Positions 8,151 through 15,588 of a stretch of 64,000 nucleotides of DNA are shown here, one piece after another; positions within the stretch are counted from its first letter, which is position 1; each line of letters begins with the position of its first letter. The DNA lies in contig CALUFN010000081.1 of the NCBI GenBank assembly GCA_944319945.1, positions 1-64,000 on the forward strand, in the 5' to 3' direction. The DNA comes from an uncultured Prevotella sp. (GTDB lineage: Bacteria; Bacteroidota; Bacteroidia; Bacteroidales; Bacteroidaceae). The notes beneath the pieces are model-generated. The model was not told the DNA's origin. It made no database searches and saw only the letters and a program-made list of their open reading frames with translations. A program made the translations under genes and the position numbers.

Positions 8151-9344
8151 TTATTTTAATTTAAAAAGAGCGATGTCTCCGGGATTTATTTGGTATGAGT
8201 TTTTCAATTTCTCTGTGTTGAGCGTTTTGGTGACATGAACGACTTTGTCTGATGCGGCCTTAATTTGCAGCGACATCCCTTCCGTATGATCTTTATTCAC
8301 GACAGCCATGTAAGCATGCTTGTTCTTTGTTATGATTGATACTACGGCACCCTTTTTGCCTTTGACGATAAGGCTTTTTATGCATGCGGGCACCTTTGCT
8401 TTTGCGCAATATGGCGGAATCTTGATCAGGTGTCCTACGTGGTTGATTTTCGCTTTATTGAAGATCTGTGAGACATTTTTAAGCTCGCGGTTAAACGCTT
8501 TCACCAGATTGTATATGGCTGTACGCTTTCCGTCAAGCCCGATTATCGCGTCTTTGAAGTCGTACCTGTCGTCAATAGGCGTCCGGTAAGTGAAATATTC
8601 AATGGCTTGGGCGCCGTAAGCAAGATTGACATAAGCCTGCAACCTTAGGGCCTCTAATGTCGGAGCGGGATAGATTGTGTGCGGAACGGTCAGCACATAT
8701 CCCCAGAACGGAGTGCTTGTCCGGAGTGATTCTTTCCTGATTTCTTCCAAAGTGAAAAACCATGTATTGCGCAATCCGTTTTTAGTAACAGGGTAAAAGT
8801 CGAATGAAATCTGCGGCAATCCCATTTTTGATGCGTCTTGCAAATATTGGCGGTACGATTTTACGCCGATGTTTCTCATCTGGTTGTCATCATAGTAAGG
8901 ATGAAGGTTTACATAGCACGGGCGTGTCGGGTCTACCGTTCTTATTTGCCGCGCCTTAAGTCCAAACGTTGTTAACCCTTCAACGTCAGGCTCGTCCGCA
9001 AGGAAATATCCGGCTAACGCTGAATGCTGTTTCAGGTTCATAGCAGACAAGCGTGGCTCGTTGGTGAGTTGCGGAGTATGTACGAAGACCTTTATTTTAG
9101 TTTTTGCAGCTCTTTCCAAGTCGGCCTTTGCGTCCTCGATAGTGTTGTATATGTTAAGAGTATGTGTGAATCCGCACATCTGCATTTCATTATATTCAGC
9201 AACTGAAACGCTTTTCACCGGCGGTCCCATGTATGCAATAATAGGCATGGATGCGCTTGTATTACTTGAAGCATTAAATGTTGTCAAGATAAGTAAGTAT
9301 AAAGTCAAAATAATTCTCATGTCTATTGATTGTTTATTGTTCAT
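8151..9344 (-). CDS. Secreted putative glycoside hydrolase of the polysaccharide locus
   Basis: A 397-residue exported protein of unassigned family. Residue M9 followed by RIILTLYLLILTTFNASS gives a good signal peptide, so ATG at 9320 may be the true start rather than 9344. The body reads like a TIM-barrel glycosidase: a PIIAYMGPP strand, then GYFLADEPDVEG near residue 115. That is the form (G-x-x-x-x-D-E-P) in which several glycosidase families carry their acid/base Glu. LPQISFDFYPV and FWGYVLTVPHTIYPAPT follow as later strands, and a small C-terminal beta domain ends the protein. Its position between a GT2 and a GT4 gene suggests it trims or releases the exopolysaccharide in the periplasm, by analogy with PslG-type hydrolases. 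That role is inference. Confidence 0.55.
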   Translation of the reverse strand: MNNKQSIDMRIILTLYLLILTTFNASSNTSASMPIIAYMGPPVKSVSVAEYNEMQMCGFTHTLNIYNTIEDAKADLERAAKTKIKVFVHTPQLTNEPRLSAMNLKQHSALAGYFLADEPDVEGLTTFGLKARQIRTVDPTRPCYVNLHPYYDDNQMRNIGVKSYRQYLQDASKMGLPQISFDFYPVTKNGLRNTWFFTLEEIRKESLRTSTPFWGYVLTVPHTIYPAPTLEALRLQAYVNLAYGAQAIEYFTYRTPIDDRYDFKDAIIGLDGKRTAIYNLVKAFNRELKNVSQIFNKAKINHVGHLIKIPPYCAKAKVPACIKSLIVKGKKGAVVSIITKNKHAYMAVVNKDHTEGMSLQIKAASDKVVHVTKTLNTEKLKNSYQINPGDIALFKLK

Positions 9345-9575
9345 ATCCGTTTGCTGGATTATTTGTTTAAAGGCATACGCTTTCAGTTTGTTGTGTTTAG
9401 GCGGCTTTTACTTACGATTTCCACTTCACTTCGACACGTTTGCAATTGGCTTCCTTTTATAGTGTAAAAGGCCGTCTTTTGGACGGTAAGAGGCCGTGTC
9501 TTGTAGACTGAAAGAATACCGTTTAAAACTGTAATCATCGCCGTAAGAATAATCACTGCCAATGAGTAGCGGTAC
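9345..9575. other. Gap inside the polysaccharide locus with AAAAGGCC-type DNA
   Basis: No gene or consensus promoter is visible. AAAAGGCCGTCTTT (9466-9479) occurs again at 54879-54892, and a second GAGGCCGTGTCTT copy follows at once. The DNA resembles the other non-coding stretches at 19.1, 44.0 and 54.9 kb. Confidence 0.5.
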
Positions 9576-10316
9576 TTAAAAGGTAATCACTTGATATAAG
9601 AAACGAAGTCTGTAAGCGATTTTGAACCATAAAGGATTAGGACTTTTACCAACTACCGATGACACGTTTGTTGTGTGTGATCTGTAATAATGTAAAGGTA
9701 TGTCTACAAATTTGCATTTATATCCCTTATGTACAAGTATAAGACCTATCCAAATATCATGATTGATGCAGTTCTTCGGGAAAGGTAAGGCCTTAAATAA
9801 TGCTTCCCTTCTAAATGACATACAACATCCTCTGAAAGGTATCTTCCAAAGATTCCAAAACAATGTTTTCCCAATTGGATTGGATTGTAAGTATTTTTCA
9901 TTTGTAATTACCCCATTCATGTTCATGATTGCATAATTACACATTAGGAAATCATATTTCTCTAAATATGGCAAGGTCTTGCTTATTCGGTCTTTATCCC
10001 ATTTGTCATCTTGGTCTGATAAATAAACAATATCACCTGTCGCGTGTTTTATCGCATTCTCAAAATTGTAGGATGAAAAGTAAAACGAACTTAAATATTT
10101 CTTCTTCAGTTGTTGGTTCTTTTCGTGTTTGAATATTCGTATTCTTTTATCCGAAAGTTTTTTTATTATATTTAAAGTTTCGTCGGATGAGCCGTCATCA
10201 GAAATTATGACTTCATCGTCAGGCTTTAACTGTGATAGAATTGATTCCAGTTGCTCCTTAATATATTTAGCACCATTAAATGATGCGATGCAAACGGATA
10301 TTTTAGCTTTCTTCAT
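9576..10316 (-). CDS. Glycosyltransferase family 2
   Basis: A GT-A transferase of about 246 residues. The N-terminal ISVCIASFNGAKYIKEQLES, the nucleotide-binding ISDDGSSDET and the DXD-region SDQDDKWDKDRI are all present, and HDIWIGLILVHKG fits the acceptor side. I place the start at ATG 10316, directly before KKAKISVCIAS, rather than the TTG 15 bases upstream. The gene follows the previous GT2 gene by 11 bp. It probably adds one sugar to the lipid-linked repeat unit. Composition is clearly AT-rich (22 G+C in the 60 bases from 10201). Confidence 0.88.
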   Translation of the reverse strand: MKKAKISVCIASFNGAKYIKEQLESILSQLKPDDEVIISDDGSSDETLNIIKKLSDKRIRIFKHEKNQQLKKKYLSSFYFSSYNFENAIKHATGDIVYLSDQDDKWDKDRISKTLPYLEKYDFLMCNYAIMNMNGVITNEKYLQSNPIGKTLFWNLWKIPFRGCCMSFRREALFKALPFPKNCINHDIWIGLILVHKGYKCKFVDIPLHYYRSHTTNVSSVVGKSPNPLWFKIAYRLRFLYQVITF

Positions 10317-10327
10317 ATTGCGTTTGT

Positions 10328-11227
10328 TCAATATTTATTAGCAAGTAAGTTTATCCAAAACAAGATTTGTGTTGTTCGGTCTGAACACCTGAAATCTTTG
10401 TTAAATAAAATAGCTATTCGTCTTATAAAACTATGTTTCCCTTCTAAAAATAGTGTCAGTTTCCGTAAGTTGTGTTCGGGAATATTATCCCCATAATAAT
10501 ATTTTAAGGCTTCAGCTTGTTTTGAACGTATATTCCCGTGAGATAAGAAACGTCTTATGCGTAAATTCCAATCAAACATAAAGCCATGCCCTGCTCCCAC
10601 GGCATTGGTCGTATGTTGGCGATACAATATGTGTGGGGTAGGGTCAAAGACGACATGTGCATCAAAGGCCATTGCAATAGAGTAAATCCACATATCATGC
10701 ATGGGCATGCATTTAGGTGTTTGGTTTGAAATAATTTGTCGTAAATTGTGGTTGAAAACCATTGTGCAACCGTTAACATACTTGTAAATCAATGATTCTC
10801 CGAATGTAAGTAACGGATTGATTATTACGCTTTTTCTCAAGTTTAGGTTCTCGTCGGTTACTTGCGTTTGCGAGAAATATAAGGCCGGTTTATCTTCGTT
10901 TTTGCTCAGTTTTGTTACCGCGCATGACAGTTTGTCTTTTATCCATACGTCGTCTTGGTCGGCAAAAGCGTAATATTCGCTTTTAGGCGCGTTTTGTAAA
11001 AGGTGCATGAAGCTCCGCTGCGGTCCCAAATTCGGCCCGGTGTAATATGTTAGTTTCCCATTTGATTGGTATTCGTCGAGTATTTTCAGCGTGTCGTCTT
11101 TAGAACCGTCGTCACGCACGAGCAAATCAACATCGACATCTTGTTGCGTCAAGATGCTGTCAATCTGCTCGCGCTGATATTTCTCGCCGTTATATGTTGA
11201 CATGAGTACTAATACGTGCCGTTTCAT
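10328..11227 (-). CDS. Glycosyltransferase family 2
   Basis: A 299-residue GT-A transferase with the family blocks VLVLMSTYNGEKYQREQIDS, VRDDGSKDDT and FADQDDVWIKDKL, a Gly-Cys acceptor block (YKYVNGCTMVFN) and MHDMWIYSIAMAF. It is most like rhamnosyl- or similar transferases of O-antigen and capsule loci; donor and acceptor cannot be read. It lies 2 bp after the preceding gene, so the locus is clearly one transcript here. It is similar in architecture to the next gene (9576-10316), probably an old duplication. Confidence 0.9.
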   Translation of the reverse strand: MKRHVLVLMSTYNGEKYQREQIDSILTQQDVDVDLLVRDDGSKDDTLKILDEYQSNGKLTYYTGPNLGPQRSFMHLLQNAPKSEYYAFADQDDVWIKDKLSCAVTKLSKNEDKPALYFSQTQVTDENLNLRKSVIINPLLTFGESLIYKYVNGCTMVFNHNLRQIISNQTPKCMPMHDMWIYSIAMAFDAHVVFDPTPHILYRQHTTNAVGAGHGFMFDWNLRIRRFLSHGNIRSKQAEALKYYYGDNIPEHNLRKLTLFLEGKHSFIRRIAILFNKDFRCSDRTTQILFWINLLANKY

Positions 11228-11229
11228 AA

Positions 11230-12078
11230 TTAGTGATTCTTTTTGTTTTTACCGAGTATATAAATATTCCAGTACGCATTGATATAACGGAAAGATCTTT
11301 CTTTAATTGTGCGTGATAAGGTCGGCCTGAGCGTCGTTATATTCAATGATATGCGGTCAAGGATTGTATCGCATGGAAAGTTTCTTGCACATTCAAGGTA
11401 AATACGGAATCTTTTATATATTTTCTTTTTATCAGTCTCAATTGAAGAGAATGTTTGGGCGCAGACAACTTGTGGAAGTACGTAAAACTGATCATATATT
11501 TTCTTGTACTTTTCTATAAAGCAAATATCCGAGAAATCCAACCATACGGATTCTTCGTACCCTCCGGCCTTAATAAACGATTCTACGCTAATTAACATGC
11601 CGCTGTTAATGGGAGACGCATCGTTGAAATGAACATAACCGGTTGGAACTTTATCTTGAAGTTTGGATGTTTTCATGAAATAATGTGTCGGCGACATGAA
11701 TTTCCCGTTTTGGATTTTGTGCTGTGGCACAATCATGTTAATGCTGCGTACTGATTTTATAGCTTTTGTATATTCGCTTAAAGCTCCTTTAGGAAAGTAT
11801 GTATCCTGATCTAACAGCATCATCCATTTGTAATCGTTCTTTACGGCATATTTGCATGCTGTGTTGTAAGCCTTGCCAAGTCCTCCGTTTGATGTGTCGT
11901 GTACATATTCAGCTATTTGTAAATCCGTGTATTGCGTTGTTGCAGTATTATCATAAACAAATACGTCGTGGATGTGTTCACGGTCAATAAGCGTCTTGAA
12001 AGTTATTGACTCTTCTATCTTGCATCCACAAATAACGATGACAAATAAGATTTCACCTCTATTGTTAATGGCATCCAT
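11230..12078 (-). CDS. Glycosyltransferase family 2, rhamnosyltransferase-like
   Basis: A 282-residue GT2 protein. The N-terminal strand is ILFVIVICGCKIEESIT, GLGKAYNTACKYA covers the ribose-binding region and MLLDQDTYFPKGAL holds the DXD-type DQD motif. SPINSGMLISVESFIKAGGY, followed by WLDFSDICF, is typical of the WbbL/RfbN rhamnosyltransferase branch. It is 8 bp from the end of the polymerase gene. The sugar specificity is a family-level guess. AT-rich like its neighbours. Confidence 0.85.
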   Translation of the reverse strand: MDAINNRGEILFVIVICGCKIEESITFKTLIDREHIHDVFVYDNTATTQYTDLQIAEYVHDTSNGGLGKAYNTACKYAVKNDYKWMMLLDQDTYFPKGALSEYTKAIKSVRSINMIVPQHKIQNGKFMSPTHYFMKTSKLQDKVPTGYVHFNDASPINSGMLISVESFIKAGGYEESVWLDFSDICFIEKYKKIYDQFYVLPQVVCAQTFSSIETDKKKIYKRFRIYLECARNFPCDTILDRISLNITTLRPTLSRTIKERSFRYINAYWNIYILGKNKKNH

Positions 12079-12086
12079 TAATGTTC

Positions 12087-13142
12087 TTATCTAAATCCAA
12101 ATTGGTTGTAAACGTAATTTTGAGCAAAGAAATACAATGCGATCAGTCCGATAAATGTTTTACCGAACCATGATGGCTTTATTGTGTAGTATATGCTTGC
12201 AAAAAGAATGACTTCGATGAATCCATATAATTGTGAAATTCTTACGGCAATTACTGACATTTCGGATAATGCAAACCATGAAACTATTGACAAGGCATCG
12301 CATATTAATAAAATTGGTAACGCCTTTAAGTGAGGAAGAATATTATCGTAGTAATATAAAATGAAATAAAACAGGGCGATACGGAATAACACCATAATAT
12401 TAATGACTCTTACGTCAGGGTGCTTGCCTTCAGCAATAGCCATTTCGTATAATATAAGTTTTTCCTTGATATATGGAATCGGAAGTGACGTAATTGGATT
12501 TATGTGGAGAATCCATAAACCTATGCAGACCGGGACTAATATCCCGATAGTCCATTTCCACCCTTTGTTCATTTGTTTCGGGCTGATAAGTAACGGAATT
12601 ATCAGTGCGGCAACCGTATGGTGAAAGCTAATACCGATGATGATCATTAAAGCCATAAGCATTTTTTGTTTTCCTTCGACTTTAAGATATATTGCATACA
12701 TCCCAAAAGCCATGCCTGCGGCTAAACGGATCTGCTCACAATCATGTAACATGAAATAATTGCTTGCATATATCATCATTGAAAGTAAAAATACCGTCTC
12801 GTTCGTTAACTTTCTTATAGAGTATAATTTTAACGGAATGGAGATCAAGGCGTATATGTAAATAACAATGCGCAATGTTCCGCCATGATTATATACAAAT
12901 TCGCTGATCCATAAAAACGTAGCTTCTACTATAAGTTTTGTCTTTATATCGTCAAAGGAGTAAAAATATTTTTCATAATTCAAATAGTCGCTTACGTATG
13001 ATCCCGGTCGGGTCATTGACAGAAGGACAAATGCTATCACGCAATACCAAAAAAGATATTTATGGTATTGTTTCGGCAGATTTTCCGCAAATAAAGCTGC
13101 GACAAAGAGTGAAAGTATGACTATTAAGAGTATTATCAGCAT
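12087..13142 (-). CDS. Polysaccharide polymerase, EpsG/Wzy-like
   Basis: A 351-residue multi-pass membrane protein with about ten hydrophobic segments, starting MLIILLIVILSLFVAALFA. Features of the EpsG/Wzy family are the early SDYLNYEKYFYSF periplasmic segment, HDCEQIRLAAGMAFGMYAI (Arg after the short loop) and GISFHHTVAALIIPLLI. It presumably joins lipid-linked repeat units at the periplasmic face. Wzy proteins are poorly conserved, so the call rests on topology, these motifs and the neighbouring wzx and wzz-like genes. The start overlaps the end of the wzz-like gene by 7 bp. Confidence 0.78.
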   Translation of the reverse strand: MLIILLIVILSLFVAALFAENLPKQYHKYLFWYCVIAFVLLSMTRPGSYVSDYLNYEKYFYSFDDIKTKLIVEATFLWISEFVYNHGGTLRIVIYIYALISIPLKLYSIRKLTNETVFLLSMMIYASNYFMLHDCEQIRLAAGMAFGMYAIYLKVEGKQKMLMALMIIIGISFHHTVAALIIPLLISPKQMNKGWKWTIGILVPVCIGLWILHINPITSLPIPYIKEKLILYEMAIAEGKHPDVRVINIMVLFRIALFYFILYYYDNILPHLKALPILLICDALSIVSWFALSEMSVIAVRISQLYGFIEVILFASIYYTIKPSWFGKTFIGLIALYFFAQNYVYNQFGFR

Positions 13143-14188
13143 ATATTCTTCCTAAGAAAATATACAGACATGACGACAAATGCCACGAATGTCATAGCCA
13201 ATGATATGAGCATCCTTTTGGGACCGGCCGGTTTGATGGGCACCGTAGCACTTTGTAACGTGGTAAAGGCGGGTGTCTTTTCTTGTATTTTGGCTAAAGC
13301 GGCCTGCTTTTGCGTATTCATTGACGAATAAATGTTATATTTTAGCTGCATTTCATTTTCCAAGTCGTCGATCTTCGAGCTTACGCTCCTTATGGTTACG
13401 TCCATATTGGCATCTGAGAATTGCGCGTATTTACGTCGTGCCTTTTCATATTCTTTTTTAGCTTCTTCACACAACTTGCTGTAATATGAATAATCGTTTT
13501 GTGCTTTGTTTGTCCTGTATTTTATTATAAAGTTTTGTAAATATTGACGTGTAGAGTCAGCTATTGTTGCACAGATGACAGGATCTTGGTCTTTTACGCT
13601 AATTGTTATAGCGTATGTCTTTTGGTCAATTTCGCAACTGATGTTTTTCTTTATTTTAGCTGCAATGTCTTGTTGCTTTTTTGACATTGAGAATATGTTT
13701 ACCTTTTCAGTTCCTTTAAAGTTTGTTTTAGGGGTGGGGTTGATTAGTTCCATGATAAACCCTCTTATCTTATTCCACCATGCCTCTTTCTGTTTCGTAT
13801 TTAAATAATCATAATAATTCGTACTGATCTCTCCGTTCTTGTTTGTTACTTTTATCGGGAACATTTGGACGACAAAATCATTTGACGACAATAAGTCAGG
13901 ATACAAATCAGGCGAGATTGCGTCGTTATTCGAGAGTTTTCCTAACGAACCTAACCCTAAAGATGAAAGTGATGAGCTGAATGCGCCAAGAGACATGTTG
14001 TCTGAGCTTTCAGGTGCTAAGACAACACTGCTCATGTAATAGCGTGGAACGCAACATACCAACAAGTATGTAGCTATTGCAACTATGGGTAAAGCATAGT
14101 AGTATGTTTTCCTATGGCTCCAAATGGTTTGGGATATTTTATTTATGTCTATGGGCTTTTTGAAATTGTTCATATTCACTTTTTCCAT
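13136..14188 (-). CDS. Wzz-like chain-length determinant protein
   Basis: A 350-residue polysaccharide co-polymerase. It has an N-terminal membrane segment (YYYALPIVAIATYLLVCCVP), a periplasmic domain with a coiled-coil stretch (about residues 225-300), the Pro-rich block TVPIKPAGPKRMLI and a C-terminal membrane segment (LAMTFVAFVVMSVYFL). The protein ends there, so no cytoplasmic tyrosine kinase is attached and none is encoded nearby. It should set polymer length with Wzy. The ATG at 14188 overlaps the flippase gene by 13 bp; the ATG at 14173 is an alternative that removes the overlap. Confidence 0.85.
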   Translation of the reverse strand: MEKVNMNNFKKPIDINKISQTIWSHRKTYYYALPIVAIATYLLVCCVPRYYMSSVVLAPESSDNMSLGAFSSSLSSLGLGSLGKLSNNDAISPDLYPDLLSSNDFVVQMFPIKVTNKNGEISTNYYDYLNTKQKEAWWNKIRGFIMELINPTPKTNFKGTEKVNIFSMSKKQQDIAAKIKKNISCEIDQKTYAITISVKDQDPVICATIADSTRQYLQNFIIKYRTNKAQNDYSYYSKLCEEAKKEYEKARRKYAQFSDANMDVTIRSVSSKIDDLENEMQLKYNIYSSMNTQKQAALAKIQEKTPAFTTLQSATVPIKPAGPKRMLISLAMTFVAFVVMSVYFLRKNIC

Positions 14189-15510
14189 ATTCCTTTTGCT
14201 GTTTTATTGATTATCTTGTTGTATTGTATCATGTTTATTACTAATCCTGGTAAGTTGACGAAACACATAACCCCCATGAACATGGCGATGTTGTCGGTCA
14301 GGCGGGATACCGTGACGGATAATGGGATAAAGGAGATGGCGGCCGTTAACGTCGTTATCAACTGCAGGTTTAACGCTCCGAAGCCGTTTAGGATGTACGA
14401 ATAACGTAGGCTGCATATTGTTATGCCGATGAACAGGGCCATCATTACGGTCATCGTGAATGGGATGTGAACCTCGCTGCCTATCCATATCCTATAGAAT
14501 AATGGAGAAATGGCTATCATTATGACTATCGCGCCGATAACTAAAAGGATTAAGCGGTTCAATATGCGGTCGCTTTCCTTCAGCCATTTGGTGTCATTCT
14601 TTTTATACGCGTCGGTGGTTGCCGTCCAAAACGGAGTGCAGATAATGGTAAACACCAACAAGATAATCGAGAAATACCTATATGCAATTTGGTAAGGAGT
14701 CACCACTTCGGGAGAGAATAGTTTTGAGATGAGCAGGTTGCTCGACAGAAACAAGATGCCGCCGCACATCTGTAATATGAAAAACTTGATCCCGAATGCG
14801 AACAGCTCTTTGGCCATGCCTTTGTTTACCAGTCTGAACGTAGGCCGCATGTGCTTATACTTGTGGTTAAACGTGTATTGGCAGCATGCCAAGTAGACAA
14901 GCAGCGGCGGAAAAGTATTGGCTACGGCAATAGCCAATAGCGAGTGGCAACCTGAATAATACAACGTGATGGTGGTCAGCAGTGTTAATGTCTGCCCGAT
15001 TACCACCAGCAGGTTGTTTATGGCCGGCATTTGTATGCCTAAGTAAAAGCTGCCGACAAACTTGAAAATGAATGTCGAGCAAACTAATGTCGTGGATATG
15101 ATTAATACGGTGCTGAAGTCGCTTATTATATTTTCGTCGACGTTGAAAAATGAATATACGTCCGAAAACTTTATAAGCGTGCATAAAACCAAAGTTATGG
15201 GCAGTATGATCAGGATTAGCATGAAGAACGTCGACGACACCGCTTCGCGAGCCTTGCCGTAGTTACCTTCAGCTATGAATGCGGCCAGCTTGTTGCGCAG
15301 GCCGTTGCCTAACCCTATATCCATTTGGTCTATCCAAACCAGCAGGCTGCTTATTGTCAGCCAGACTCCGTTAGTGTATTCCCCGAGACACTTCAGGGTG
15401 ATGGGCACCAGTAGGAATATGATTAATGCTCCCCAGCCTTTTATGAGGAAAGAGTAAAGAACGTTTTTCTTTATCAGGGTTGTCCTCTTGTTCCTTATGT
15501 CTTGTGTCAT
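14176..15510 (-). CDS. Polysaccharide flippase, Wzx-like (MATE/MVF superfamily)
   Basis: A 444-residue integral membrane protein with about twelve hydrophobic segments. The N-terminal block VLYSFLIKGWGALIIFLLVPITLKCLG, then WLTISSLLVWIDQMDIGLGNGLRNKLA, is typical of the polysaccharide biosynthesis/flippase family. It should turn lipid-linked repeat units to the periplasmic face for Wzy. It lies 78 bp downstream of the export-protein gene, a larger gap than elsewhere in the locus. Confidence 0.88.
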   Translation of the reverse strand: MTQDIRNKRTTLIKKNVLYSFLIKGWGALIIFLLVPITLKCLGEYTNGVWLTISSLLVWIDQMDIGLGNGLRNKLAAFIAEGNYGKAREAVSSTFFMLILIILPITLVLCTLIKFSDVYSFFNVDENIISDFSTVLIISTTLVCSTFIFKFVGSFYLGIQMPAINNLLVVIGQTLTLLTTITLYYSGCHSLLAIAVANTFPPLLVYLACCQYTFNHKYKHMRPTFRLVNKGMAKELFAFGIKFFILQMCGGILFLSSNLLISKLFSPEVVTPYQIAYRYFSIILLVFTIICTPFWTATTDAYKKNDTKWLKESDRILNRLILLVIGAIVIMIAISPLFYRIWIGSEVHIPFTMTVMMALFIGITICSLRYSYILNGFGALNLQLITTLTAAISFIPLSVTVSRLTDNIAMFMGVMCFVNLPGLVINMIQYNKIINKTAKGIWKK

Positions 15511-15588
15511 TATCGTTTCCTTGTGGTGCCGTTACGCCGTGTGGGTGAGGTGCGCATTTATCTGTTACGCCACCTCTGCGTCATCGTT

